Of a stretch of 64,000 nt of DNA, positions 13,741 through 24,954 are shown piece after piece. The DNA is taken from positions 151,611,047 to 151,675,046 of the forward strand of contig OZ023265.1 in the NCBI GenBank assembly GCA_964006375.1, written 5' to 3'. A program made the translations under genes and the position numbers. The stretch is from Tillus elongatus (lineage: Eukaryota > Arthropoda > Insecta > Coleoptera > Cleridae). Positions within the stretch are counted from its first letter, which is position 1; each line of letters begins with the position of its first letter. Under the pieces are notes generated by a model. It was not told the DNA's origin, did no database searches, and saw only the letters and a program-made list of their open reading frames with translations.

Positions 13741-13955
13741 GATCTTAGAGTCCATCATTCGCCCCTTATATGTTCCACCTTGCCGCAGTTCCAGCAGCGC
13801 AAGGCATTTGCACGGTAAGCTCTTATTGGGTGTCCATGAGACGTCGGCCTTATTTGTTCTGCTATTTTCTCCAGTAGCTGTATGATCTTGGATGGATCTG
13901 TTTTATTTTCTTCTTGGACTTGAAGACTACGAACTTTCACATGACTTTCTGACGC
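13741..13955 (-). pseudogene. gag: Gypsy nucleocapsid zinc knuckle with fourth ligand lost
   Basis: The translation contains RCWNCGKVEHIRGE followed at once by TGA. The CCHC knuckle pattern (C-x2-C-x4-H-x4-C) predicts cysteine exactly at that TGA, so one base change removed the last zinc ligand and created a stop. The domain would bind the genomic RNA. Another in-frame stop separates it from gag just upstream. Confidence 0.8.
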
Positions 13956-14975
13956 TTACTTTACCGCTTCAAACTCCAAGGAATGTGCCAAAGGATCGTT
14001 CAAGTTTTTGTGTCTCACCATCCTCAGCGCCTGTTGCGTGTCGTTATCTTTGATGTCGTCTATGAATGTTTGCAGCGACAGCTGGTTTAAAAACTCTATC
14101 AGAGCTATGGGGCAGGCTAATCGTGTCAGTCTGACAACGTCGGCGTGGAGATGTTGGAGACTTTCGCCCGATTTCTGACAACGATTTCCCAACTGCAATC
14201 GATACAGCTGCTGTAAATGCTGGTCGCCAAACCTAATCTCTAATTGATGTTTAATGCTGTCAAAATTCAACGGTTCTTCCCTGGGAATACCTTGCAGCAC
14301 ATCTAGGGCATCTCCTCTGAGAGCTACTATTAACGAGGTCGCTTTCTCTCTCTCGCTCCAACCATTTGCTGTAGCACCGGCTTCAAATTGGCGTAGATAA
14401 ATACCCCATGGGACTGAGCCATCAAATGTGGGGACATTAATTCTTACGACCGGGCTATCTTCGAGTCTGATGTTTCTTTTGGCTAGGGTTTCGCACTTAT
14501 TTTCTAGTGATTGTATTTTCTGATGCACTTCCACTTGTATATTCGTCAGCTTGTCATGTATATCGTCGCTAATACCCCTTACTCTGCTTTCTACTTGTTG
14601 GAAGATGTCGTCTTTTACCTGCTTCATACGTTCGTCCACACACGAAGTAATATTCTCAATTCTGCTCGCTTGTTCTTGCAGAATTTTCTTTGTTTCTTCA
14701 TCTCTTCCTCTGGCTTCTTCGTCTCTTTTTAGGACCTCTTCATCACTTTTCTCATTTCTTCTTTAACTTCTTCGTCTCTTCTTATGACCCCTTTATCTCT
14801 TTTTCTAATTTCTCCTTTGGCCTCTTAATCTCTTTTTCTCATTTCCTCTTTCGCCCCTTCATCTCTTTTCTTGCTTCTTCATCTCTTTTTCTGGCTTCTT
14901 CATCTCTTTTTCTCATTTCTTTTTTGGCTTCTTCGTCTATTTTTCTGCTTCTTCTCGTGCTAATTTAGCTTCTTA
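13956..14975 (-). pseudogene. gag: Gypsy-type Gag with acidic/basic coiled-coil N-terminal region
   Basis: The minus strand encodes a retrotransposon Gag core: VPTFDGSVPWGIYLRQFEAG, then NGWSEREKATSLIVALRG and ALDVLQGIP, a pattern typical of insect Gypsy-family capsid proteins that assemble the particle. Upstream (about 14,690-14,975) lies a repetitive charged stretch with units such as KRDEEARKRDEEA, predicted to form a coiled coil and containing frameshifts and at least one stop. The serine/phenylalanine-rich frame on the opposite strand is its shadow. Confidence 0.85.
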
Positions 14976-15150
14976 GTCCATTTTTTAAATCCAATAGCTG
15001 GGCGTCGATATTGGCTGTTGCGCTACGTGTCTTAGGCACAGACGTGCTTAAAGCTGATACACAGTTTATTTTGTTCCAAGAACACACCCAGTTATGAATT
15101 ACTGCTGACACTGATCTTCCAGAGATTCTAGAAGTTTTCACGTTGTTCAA
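14965..15150 (-). pseudogene. N-terminal piece of the Gypsy Gag frame
   Basis: A 61-codon frame (beginning MNNVKTSRISGRSVS) lies between the LTR and the coiled-coil part of Gag, in a different frame from the rest. It is probably the original N-terminus, separated by a frameshift. It has no recognisable motif. Confidence 0.4.
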
Positions 15151-15208
15151 CTAATATTCTGGAAAATATTTCCACTTGCAGCTTTAATAACCCAATTCTG
15201 ACATCAGT

Positions 15209-15584
15209 TGTTACGTTCTACGGGGTTCTGGATTCGTTGACTAACAAAACACAGCTTTTCAAACTACTAATTTATTATAAGCAACTATTTTCCAACACCA
15301 GTATCAACTAAAATGTTTTTCTCTTTTATTTAATGTCCATAGAATTATATTCCACTATTCGCCTTCTATGATCGCTTCTTAAACACCAACACTTACCGTT
15401 GACTCGCTTGATACTCTATGATCACTTCTTCACCACACCGACTTAATACTGAACTGACTTATTCTGCGCACCGCGCGTCTATTGATACTGTCCCTAGAGA
15501 TTCTAGACCTTCTACACTATTCTACACCTGTCACTTCTGGTCCCTTCTAGAAGTATCATATCAGAGTGATCGCTGTTACCAACA
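15209..15584 (-). repeat. Putative 5' LTR of the Gypsy fragment
   Basis: Read on the minus strand, the block starts TGTTGGTAACAGCG and ends GAACGTAACA, giving the TG...CA ends expected of an LTR of ~376 bp. It contains AATAAA-type signals and lies directly upstream of the gag frame. No second LTR is present because the element is truncated at the other side, so the ends cannot be confirmed by comparison. Confidence 0.5.
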
Positions 15585-15806
15585 TACTACCATAGAAGTA
15601 ACAAAGTTCCTAAACTTAATTCTCATAGACAAATGTGACAATATATTGTGCCAATTTAAGCCTAAAAAACCCGAGTGTATTTACCTGATAAATCCGGTCA
15701 AGAGTGATGCCATATTCGCATCCCAAACCCTGACGTACTTGCACTTAACTCTCAGATTTATTATTTTTGTAAGATAAAGAATACTGTTTGGTTTGAAGAT
15801 GTAAAA

Positions 15807-16130
15807 GAACCTCGGTGGTTCAGGGGTAAGAACGTGTGCCTCTGAACCGAAGGGTACTGGGTTCGATCCCAGGGTACTCCTTTCACTTTTTCAGTACAAA
15901 CTGTAAAATTAACATCAACCGAGGTTCTGGCATTGTATTTGAGCAAGTTGAATGTCTGCACGTTCCGCCCTTTGGAGGGGGCGTTGGGCACGTTAAAGAT
16001 CCCTACCCTCCTTACAGAAAGGCTGGAGTTCGGCAACATTTCCAGGACAGTGAGGTGAAACTGCTCCCTGGCGTCGGTGATTGGCCATAGTCGCGGAAAT
16101 AGGCCGACGTTAAAGAAACAAACAAAAGAT
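15807..16130 (+). mobile_element. tRNA-derived SINE, copy a
   Basis: The head is tRNA-like: CCTCGGTGGTTCAGGGGTAA (A box) and GGGTTCGATCCCAGGG (B box). The body contains CACGTTCCGCCC and CTCCCTGGCGTCGGTGATTG, and the tail GGCCGACGTTAAAG is followed by A/C-rich simple sequence. Five other copies occur in the window. This copy lacks a short internal piece after GGGGGCGT that other copies keep. RNA polymerase III would transcribe an intact copy from the A and B boxes. Confidence 0.88.
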
Positions 16131-17195
16131 GTAAAGATAATCAAATAGTTACTCAGCTTTAGTCTTGTTATGCCCAAAGTCCTAGATTTATGAGATCTTT
16201 GGGTCAAAACACCGGCACTACGTTACCTAGTTTGAAGAGATCTAGATAATAGATATAAAGAATTTCCAGTTACAGCACCACCAGAATGAATAAAGGTTAA
16301 ATGAGGAATCAATGTTTCCAGCAAAACAGATATTAAAAACACAAACATTTAAATTTATTGATATCAATTGGTAATGTTGGAGTTGGTTAGATTAAGACTC
16401 CTGGTAAATCAAATATAGGTTGTACATTACAAAGAAAGAAAATAAATATTAAATGCAACGTTAAAGGTTTTTCTGTTAAATCTACCAATGCTCGCAATTT
16501 TAATTTGTTAGGTAATTTCTAATTAATTGTTCTGGCCAGAGCGTGTTTTGCTTTCTTAGAAGTTTATGAGAAAAAGTAAGATATTATTAAATTAAGTAGT
16601 TGTTAACTATTATTTGAAATTATATACGTTAATTATAGAGCTGCATCCTATAAACCTATTTTGATAATCACAGGCCGGTGATACACACTTTTTTTTTTAA
16701 TAGAACACCCCTTATGTTATTGCATGTTTGCATTTTCCATTGAATTATAATGCATGTTTGTAAGAAAAAAAAATGATATCGTTCATCATTTTTGAGTTAT
16801 TTCAATTGTTTTGCAACTTTTCAAGTTTTTAGGCACATATCACAAATTGCGATACGGCGTTTTTACCAATAGATAGCGGATCCCCATGAAAATGACGCAT
16901 TCAGAGCTTTTAGTTTGTATTACCCATCAAAAATATCAAGCTGTCGTATACGGGCGCTCTTAAATAGTGGCTAAATATGTAAAGTTTTGGCAGAATTTTT
17001 TGTTGTGTTTCGTTGATATCATTTTTTGTAAGATTTTTGTGAAATGTTGGTAATTAATAATAAATGGTTAGTAGGTAATTGTAAAAAAAGTGAAAATTAA
17101 AATATAGTGTAACATTACTGAAGGCAATTTCTGTGAAAGAAAATGGTGATTTTTGTAAAAGAAATTGTGTGCAAATTTTCATAACATATTTATTT
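16130..17195. other. AT-rich intergenic stretch, no gene seen
   Basis: No coding frame. A motif near 16,880 (CCCATGAAAATGACGCATT) recurs in part near 53,130-53,150, suggesting an undefined old repeat. Confidence 0.4.
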
Positions 17196-17199
17196 TATT

Positions 17200-17565
17200 T
17201 TTTGGCTTCACTCTTGTGTTTCTTTTCTGTAGGTGAAGGACGTAGCCAGCGCGTAAGCTAACTGGAGCAAGCGGTCGTTCTGAATTCTAGATGTCCTAGG
17301 ATCTTCTTCAACGTTTCTGTGACTAGTTTCGCTGCTTGACAGCATCCTCAGACAGATCAAAATTGAATTAATACGAAATCATGATAACTACAAATAAGGG
17401 TCTGTTGCTGTGTTATGATGTTTTTATCAAAAAATTCATCAAAATTGAAAATAAAATGAAAGACAGATGACTGATGAGGCTTTCAAAATGTCTACGTCCT
17501 TCACCCACAGAAACGAAACCCAAAGAGTGAAGCCAGAGAAGTAGTCTCCAAGTGTGTATGTTGTA
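17200..17565 (-). mobile_element. Penelope-like terminal repeat fragment with hammerhead ribozyme
   Basis: The segment matches both terminal blocks of the PLE at 31,068-33,445 (for example GCGTAAGCTAACTGGAGCAA and CGCTGCTTGACAGC). It ends in a short inverted piece (CTTCACCCACAGAAAC...AAGTAGTCTCC) that repeats its own outer end in opposite orientation, as seen at PLE termini. No coding sequence is left. Confidence 0.75.
17316..17356 (-). ncRNA. Type I hammerhead ribozyme, Penelope-type, core intact
   Basis: On the minus strand: stem I UCUGU/ACAGA, core CUGAGGA, stem II GCUG/CAGC with a five-base loop, GAAAC, a minimal stem III (AC-UA-GU) and the cleavage triplet GUC. One extra U lies between the core and stem II, as in the other PLE ribozymes here. 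Such motifs are known in Penelope-like elements and need dimer formation because stem III is so short. This is the best preserved of the UCUGU-type copies. Confidence 0.8.
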
Positions 17566-17569
17566 CAAT

Positions 17570-18455
17570 TATGCTTTGTAACTTGGTTTGGGACTCACGT
17601 TTGATCTGAATTTCTCCTGTTTAGCCTTTCTTGGTTCGAACCATTATCATTAGCCGTATCTTGAAATTGGTCTGGTGTAGTTATGTTATCACTCAGACCT
17701 TTTTGCATCAAAGTCTAGTTGCTTTTCAGTCTCATGCAAGGCGGATAACTCAAGATACCTATCATTTCTAGTTACATAGTTCTTACATGATGTGACATGA
17801 AATGATATAATAAATGAAAAATGCCGTTAGCTTTAACTGCCAACATGACAAACGGTGACGCAGAGTCGAACCACAGCAACCCTGTACAATTTAATAGAAA
17901 ACCTAGGTAAATTGGGTTGATTAAATCACAAAAGAGGAACAGAAAAGAAACATTAAAAGCGTTTAGTAGCGTTTACGTTAATATCAAATTTCTTGCATGC
18001 GTTATATCCTCGCGTGACCTGCTCACGTATCTTCCAGGACGTAATAAATTGTTATTATACATACACGATAGCAATTATGGTGTTTATATTCACCGTCTCT
18101 ACATTAAAACAATAATGGTTATGAAATATTCTATGGAACACGAGAGTTTATGTCGGTTGCGAGGCAGAAAATGTGTGGCAGACAACAGCACCAACCCCAT
18201 AATAATTATATGTAATACTTTTTGTTTAAACAACCTACTGAACGGGAAACTACGGCGGAAAAATATGTACAGTATTCATTGCTTAAATAGTGAGAAACGC
18301 AGTGATTCGCTTTGCATCTTTAACCTTGCTCTATGTTATTTTTTCGCTTAAAACACTTTACACTTATTACGGATGAAATAAAAATTATTACCCGATCCAA
18401 CTCGAATCTTTTGATTTCGAACTCTCTGTACTTTTTTAACGTAGTCACTTAAGAC
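17570..18455. other. Intergenic stretch with one unassigned open frame
   Basis: A 144-codon plus-strand frame at 17,917-18,351 is the longest non-repeat frame nearby. It has no motif that I recognise and contains many Asn/Cys/Ile codons typical of random AT-rich sequence. I do not call it a gene. Confidence 0.4.
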
Positions 18456-18696
<241 letters not shown>

Positions 18697-18699
18697 AAG

Positions 18700-20628
18700 T
18701 GGGAAAATATTTCAAATAATACTCACAGTTTGCAGGAGATATGAATGTATTCTTTTTGCATATTGTACTTTCTGTCATTAAATATCAAAAGCCATTTCAA
18801 TACAAATTGTCCAATACACCACACAATACACATAAAAATCATAAATAATAAACACTGTTGCAAGGCATATTATTTGTTGTTATTAAATTTGGTACTGCAT
18901 GAAATATTCATACGCTGAAAACAAATGTTTCGTTTAGATCATTGCTGGAAATTAAAATATAACCCATATAATATGAAGCAATATTAATAGAGAGAAATAA
19001 AATACATACTTAATTATGTATGTATAGCCTGATACTTAAAAACAGGTAGAAAAATTATATTGTCAAAGAATTTTTACTTACAATTTTAAAAAGAAACTTC
19101 AAAGTATTAAAAAACACTCTGTATAGTTATAAGAAGTGAAATGAACGATTAATAATGAGAACAGTGGTTTTTGTATTTTAAACAGACTTCTAAATGCAAG
19201 AAACAACGTTTAAAAGTGTTTTTAGATAAGTAAGAAAGATTTGTTTACATTTAAGTATTTATAGGTTATTCCAAATGTAATATTTAGATATAGGTGTTTT
19301 CGGTTTGTAACTTGGCGGGCACCAAATTTCACCTACCTGTTAGTTTGAAGAACAATGAAAAATTTCTACACTTGACAATGGGCAACTTGGAAATACCAGA
19401 GGAGGAATGAAATGAAATATCCAAGGTAGTTTGCCATGGCTTGAAAAACAGAACGTAAATTTAGACGATTTCTGTTTTGGATGGAATGTTCTAGGAGGTT
19501 TTTTTTTTGGTTGATCTCAAAGGGGGACGGTGTCATATATTAGCTCCGAATAATATTGTTGAATTTTATCCAAATTCTGTTAATAAATAGCGTAAAACGT
19601 ATGCAACACTTTAACAAGCAAGTCCATAGATGTTTAAATAGAAGAAATAACAACAAGCAGCAGACGTACGGTAATACAAATAAAATTTACCAGGAGCAAA
19701 AGTCGACAACAAACAGGAACCGAATAATTCAACTATATAATATATGACTGCTAAAAAGAAGTTTTCCCATTTATCATAATTATATGATAAATATTCCATC
19801 TAGCTGTGTAAAGTAAATGTCTTGAAATTAAAGCAGTTTTCATCAACAAATAGCAAAAATTCAAACCAACTTGAATTAGTAGTTCACAGACTGATTCAGA
19901 GATGCCAATCAGGTGTCAAAGCAAAATCTCCTCTGAAATAAATAGCCATGTTACAAAAGTTCAAACCAAAATTCTGTCACTTAAAAATATGACTAAATTT
20001 GTTATTAGTTTTTAAATTAGAGGATTTCAATTGCAATTGAAGCTTTAAAAACAATTGTTAATAAATAATAAATATCTTTGTTTAAAATCTAAAAAGCTCT
20101 TTGACATATCATTTGAAATATTTCTTTTAACAAAGGAATTCTTAAAATTTTAACATCATTTAGCAACTGGAACCGACTAACTGAGAGTAGTCAATATAGC
20201 TCAGAAGCCGAGGAAATTTTAAAAGGTGAACTATAATATTTGTGTTCATATTTCTGTGTTCATTGCTGATTTAATAGGCAAAGAATAGACCACCTAAAAT
20301 ACATGCAACACATCACAAAATTCATAAGGATTTTAAATTAATAGAAAATAAACCTGAGATATAATTTCATTAATAAATTCATCATTATCCAAAATTAATT
20401 AATGAAAATTGTGTATTATTGTCTAATTTAATATAATATACAATATCATCATATAGTCACTTTAAACTAAATTATAATCAGAATTTACATACAGGCTGAC
20501 CCTAAAAGCAAACTATATACTACAAAATTAAACTATATACAATCTAAAAACGTATATTCAATATAAAACTATACAATATTTAATTAAAACTATTTCAACC
20601 CGTTTATATTATAAATTATTAATCATAT
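18700..20628. other. AT-rich intergenic stretch, no gene seen
   Basis: Only short open frames without motifs. No repeat boundary could be assigned. Confidence 0.45.
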
Positions 20629-20630
<2 letters not shown>

Positions 20631-20695
<65 letters not shown>

Positions 20696-20757
20696 ATTGA
20701 AACTGACCCTGGATATGGATTTTAGGAGGCCTAATTCGCGCGTCTGTATTAAATTTG
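20631..20757 (-). repeat. HINE-like 5' half with (TA)n core
   Basis: (TA)n at 20,631-20,690 is followed by the reverse complement of the family 5' part (GAAACTGACCCTGGATATGG, then AATTCGCGCGTCTG). The 3' half expected to the left is absent. Confidence 0.55.
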
Positions 20758-20780
20758 AAACGGTTTCACTAAGTTAGGGC

Positions 20781-20800
20781 AGGTCAGGTCAGGTCAGGTC
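20781..20800. repeat. (AGGTC)4 pentanucleotide repeat
   Basis: Four perfect AGGTC units lie just before the decayed mariner. Confidence 0.9.
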
Positions 20801-20809
20801 ATCAAAGAT

Positions 20810-21720
20810 CGGCCGGATGGGGTGCACTGGCAAAATTCTCTGTCTTATTCCGTAGTAAAAGATTGGTCAAAACTGTTTAGATTGGGTCAGGGATTCTTGG
20901 ATGATGAGACAAGAACAGGAAGGACGGCGGAAGTGATGACGGAAAACAAGATCGCCCTTGTTGAGGATCTCGTGTTAAGCGATCGACGCTTGAAAGTGGC
21001 AGAATTATCAGAAATGTCGGGGCTTTCAGAAGCGTTTGCCCAATCCTCCACGAACATTAAGGCATGAATAAAGTTGGGGCAAGGTGGCTCCCCAAACATC
21101 TTACAGCAGTTCAACCCGAGCGTCGTGCTTAATGTGCTCGAAGACAATTGTCGCAGGTGACGACAGTATGATTCTCTACTCTGATCTTTTGCAAAAACGG
21201 GTGTCGATGAAATAGAGGCGTAAAGAGAAGCACCGCCAAGAAAGTTCAAGGTCTGTCTCTCGACAGCAAAAGTGATGGCTACGATTTTCTGGTATTGTGA
21301 GGGTATTCTTCTCATATACTTCTAAAGCGCAACACCACAGTCAACGGGGCATATTCTGCACCACTCCTGCATACATTGCGACAAAATATTCGGGAGAAAA
21401 GACATAAGACACTGGACCAGATACCAGCGTTTGCTCCAAGACAATGCACCCGTGTACACTGCTGGAATCGCACAAGCTGCGATTCGTGACTGCGGCTTCG
21501 AGCAAATTAATGACGCTCCGTATAATCCAGATATAACTCCCAGTGACTACTAAGCAATTGTAAATTTGAAAAGAGAAACTTCGTAGGCGCCATTTCAGTG
21601 ATGACGAATATGTGAAAGCTGCAGTTTGGGCAGATTTTTAGGAAAAACCGAAAGAAAAATTTTTTGGCGTGTACCTAATTGTTGGTGAAACGATGTAGTG
21701 AGTGCAATGATGTTAGGGGG
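20810..21720 (+). pseudogene. Mariner (DD34D) transposase, heavily decayed
   Basis: Reading across frames gives DDETRTGRTAEV, SDRRLKVAELSEMSGLS, then LLQDNAPVYTAGIAQAA with the second catalytic Asp and YNPDITPSDYY with the third, 34 residues apart. This is the classic mariner spacing. It continues with RFSDDEYVKAAVWADF. Many stops and frameshifts are present, so it is an old inactive copy. Clear terminal inverted repeats could not be assigned. Confidence 0.8.
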
Positions 21721-21724
21721 AGGG

Positions 21725-22138
21725 GTTTATATTAAAAAATAACATTTAATTGTGAGTCTATGCCGGTTCTTTCATAGTCAGGCCTAGAAATTTTTGGCTT
21801 TTATCTCGTAACATGGAGAGCAAAATTTATTCGCTACTTCTTGATCAAGAAGAACCACGATCAGCTCATTATTTAGATTGCTCTTTAGTTTTGGGCTTAT
21901 AAATAGGATCTCAAGTTTCTCTATCGTCGTATGAAGTACCGTGCACTTTAAAGGCTAAAAACTAAGAAGCAGTCCAAACCGTATAGTAGTCAACAGGCGC
22001 CCGCTGCTGGCAGCAGTGTGCGACAGGTTGAGTGTCGTAGTCGGCGGCGCTGCGGAGGGGAGCGTTTGGGTGATGGGCTGCTTTTGCTGGCTTGGCGGTG
22101 GGTGGTTGGGTTGTGGACTCGGGTATGGGAGGCGTTTC
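21725..22138. other. Non-coding stretch with a short GC-rich block
   Basis: About 21,975-22,138 is strikingly GC-rich (GCGGCGCTGCGGAGGGGAGC and similar) against the AT-rich surroundings and ends at a (TA)n tract. No gene is recognised. It may be the rest of another repeat. Confidence 0.4.
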
Positions 22139-22151
22139 CATATATATATAT

Positions 22152-22209
<58 letters not shown>
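22139..22209. repeat. (TA)n microsatellite, one interruption
   Basis: TA repeats with a single TAGATA interruption near the left end. Confidence 0.95.
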
Positions 22210-22212
<3 letters not shown>

Positions 22213-22542
22213 ACGGATAACTCAAAAAATAATGGTCAGATTTTGATATAATTTGGCATGTACTTTCCTTTTGTAAATGGCTTGTATAAGTTCGTTAGCC
22301 AGGAAAATCTAACTATGTCTTCCGGGAAAATTTTGAGTTTTCCTTCGGAAATTTCCTTCCTCTTATATCTCAAAAAGTAGAATAGCTATGGTAACCAAAT
22401 TTGGTACGTCAGTTTACGATATTAAATGAAGACCATATAACAAAATCTATATTTCTATATTAACAGAAAAAAAAGTTATAAAAAAATATATGGTGCCAGA
22501 TTATTTCTATGAAAATTCAGTACCATAACGCACTTGCTGCGT
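22139..22542 (+). repeat. HINE-like repeat, core and 3' half
   Basis: A (TA)n core at 22,139-22,209 (one TAGATA interruption) is followed by GGATAACTCAAAAAATAATG, the family 3' half and the terminal hairpin ACGCA-CTTGC-TGCGT at 22,528-22,542. The next copy starts a few bases later, giving a tandem arrangement of two elements. Confidence 0.65.
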
Positions 22543-22547
22543 TCAGC

Positions 22548-22686
22548 CTTTTAGTTAATTTTTATTTAAAAAAATTCACTAATAGAGAGGCATCGATGGT
22601 GAGACTTTGCAAACATTTTTTCAAATGAGCGTGAACTAGGACACCTAGAACCCATATCCGGGGTCGGTTTCAATTTTTATATGTTT

Positions 22687-22768
<82 letters not shown>

Positions 22769-23246
22769 GTGTGTGTATGTGTGTATATGTATGTATGTAT
22801 GTGTCCATCCGATAACTCAAAAAATAATTAACCGATTTCGATGAAACTCGGCAAGTGCCTTTCTTTTATTAATGGCTTGGATGAGTTCGTTAGCCAGGAC
22901 AATCGGACGGGGTTTCCTGGGAAATTTTTGAGTTTTCTCCGAAAACTACAAAGCTGTTTTAATTAAATTCAACGTATATATTGCCTTAGGAGAGACCTTA
23001 CTACGTACTAAAATTCAACTTTCTAAGTATATAGAAAATTGGGTTATTCAAATTTTAAAATTTCTTTGGAAAACTTTTCTTTTCTCCAAAAATTACAAAG
23101 TTATTTTAATGAAATTTGGTGGATGTCTTGCCTTAGGAAAGACCTTACTACGTACCAAAATTAAACTTTCTAAGTTTATATAAAATTGAGTTATTTAAAG
23201 TTAAAGCATTTAATAAAAATTCACAACCATAACGCACTTGCTGCGT
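22548..23246 (+). repeat. HINE-like repeat, complete copy
   Basis: The order is TTTTAGTTAATTTTTATTT, AAAATTCACTAATAGAGAGG, ACCTAGAACCCATATCCGGG, the (TA)n core, TCCGATAACTCAAAAAATAA, the 3' half, then AAAAATTCACAACCATAACG and the hairpin at 23,232-23,246. It is about 700 bp long and almost collinear with the copy at 11,385. Confidence 0.67.
22690..22801. repeat. (TA)n with TG/TATG tail
   Basis: About 75 bp of TA is followed by short TG and TATG repeats inside the HINE-like copy. Confidence 0.95.
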
Positions 23247-23261
23247 CCCGAACTTTTTTTA

Positions 23262-23600
23262 TACGGTCCTGTTTCTATTGCATTATATACTCTATCTTTA
23301 TAATCGTTTTTGTCTAAAATAACAATCTTATTACCTATGTCTGCTTTAACATAAAACATCCTTTCTCTCGTAATTGTTTATCTATATTTATTTTATTTTC
23401 GTTTTTGGTAATAATGGGCGTATTTTTAATTACTTTTTTTGTTATTTTATCTTTACATGCTTGTCTAATAAAGCAATTGCTTGTCAACTAACATTTAATA
23501 AGGTTTTCCAGTTGCTTAATTTATTTATGCCTCGGATGATGCTTACTTGGTTAGCGAAACGATCGTCAGGTTTTAAAACTGTATTGTGATAAATTGGGTT
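23262..23600 (-). pseudogene. Penelope-like RT N-terminal fragment
   Basis: The minus strand translates to VKADIGNKIVILDKNDYKDR followed by VYNAIETGP, the conserved first RT block of Penelope-like elements (KADKGNKVV-type). A frameshift precedes it and only about 80-100 codons remain. It is truncated where the neighbouring HINE-like copy ends. A Penelope-type hammerhead lies on the plus strand just beyond its 5' side, the inverted arrangement also seen at the larger PLE at 31 kb. Confidence 0.78.
23530..23570 (+). ncRNA. Decayed Penelope-type hammerhead ribozyme
   Basis: Stem I CCU/AGG, core CGGAUGA (consensus CUGANGA, so position 4 is changed), stem II near GCUUA/UUAGC, GAAAC, minimal stem III and GUC. 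The GAAACGATCGTCAGG block is shared with 26,784, 26,662 (one change) and 34,647. The core change should impair cleavage. Confidence 0.65.
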
Positions 23601-24575
23601 CTCCAAATGGTGCTTATCCGCGAGCTTTAACTAAAATCATTAAGACAAATTTATGAAATGACTTATTACGAAAGTTAAGATTAACGCTATAAGGAAGACT
23701 TACCTGTCACTCGACTTTGCCTGCTTTATAATTGCCCTCGAATTGGTTAATGACATCGAATGATTACAGGCTTACAGCATATTTATTTTTACATACCTAA
23801 GATAAATACTTGTAATATGACCATCAAACAATACTGTATGTTCCTATATAATTTAGAATTAATCGTTGATGTATAATAATAATAATAATAGGTTCTTGTG
23901 TTTAAGAAGTGAAAGTACAACCTTCGGGATTAGAGGAGACCCTCAATTAATAACACATCTATATAAAAAATATACATACGCGAACTAACCTATCTTCTGT
24001 AAAATACGGTAAACCTTGAAACGTGCGGACAATGAAATAAATATCTAAGCATTGGGCAATTACCCGTTCGAATAATAAATAACAATAAATAAATCTGCTA
24101 ATAACGATAATCTGATAATTAGCATCATTACATCATCTTGTAATGTCTAATCTGGATGTATCTTTGATAGATATAATGATGAGAAACAAGACGCTAACGG
24201 CCTTGATAAGTTTTTTAAGCGTTAGATAGATTTTGCTCGCGCAAAATGAAGTGTTAGGCGGTACCAATAAATAAAAAACAATATATTTATTCACTGAAGG
24301 TAAATTTAGTAAGGAAACGCAGCTTTCATAACAAATTCTAAATTGCTTTATGTAAATGATGTTCGTGTGTTTATTACGAGGTCAATAAAACCATTTATAA
24401 CGTAAAAATTAATCAGGATAACAGAGCTAACGTATATCTGCTAATGAGAACAAAGAAGATTCTTAAAAATTTTGGTTTTGATTCCAAAATAGAAATCTGG
24501 CTGCAGAAAGTGGGTTCTATTCAAGTATTAGATGTTGTTGCAAGCGATGATTGCTACGGTTTCAACATGAAATTC
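23600..24575. other. AT-rich intergenic stretch, no gene seen
   Basis: No coding frame or repeat recognised. A short (AAT)n run occurs near 23,877. Confidence 0.45.
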
Positions 24576-24577
24576 TT

Positions 24578-24915
24578 TCTTCAACGTCGGTCTATTTCCG
24601 CGACTATGGTCAATCACCGACGCCAAGGAACAGTTTCACCTCATTTTCCTGAAAATTTTGCCGAACTCTTGCCTTTCTGTAAGGGTGGTAGGGGCCTTTA
24701 ACGAGCCCAACATCGCATGGACACGGGACCGGCGGCTTTACGCCCCCTCCGAAGGGCGGAACATGCAGACATTCAACTTGCTCAAATACATTGCCACAAC
24801 CTCAGTTGGTGTTAATGTTACAGTATGTAGTGAAACAGTAAAAGCAGAACCTGAGATCGACCCCAGTACATTTCGGCACACGTTCTTACCTTACCACTGA
24901 AGCACCGAGGCTCTA
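24578..24915 (-). mobile_element. tRNA-derived SINE, copy d
   Basis: Reverse-strand copy. The body end TCGGTCTATTTCCGCGACTA is at the left, and the degraded tRNA-like head (GATCGACCCCAGTAC, CACCGAGGCTC) is at the right. It is more diverged than copies a, b and f. The open frame it contains is not a gene. Confidence 0.85.
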
Positions 24916-24954
24916 TGAAAATATTAACATGTATAAAATATACTATTGCTGTTC

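Noticed and set aside
14690..14968. Plus-strand Ser/Phe/Leu-rich frame of ~90 codons
   Set aside because: It is the antisense shadow of the Gag coiled-coil repeat on the minus strand.
17917..18351. 144-codon plus-strand frame as a host gene
   Set aside because: No motif, no upstream signal that I can support, and AT-driven codon composition; the length is plausible by chance.
21955..22225. Pro/Thr-rich minus-strand frames next to a (TA)n tract
   Set aside because: They come from a short GC-rich block read through into the microsatellite; there is no domain and no second copy to support coding.
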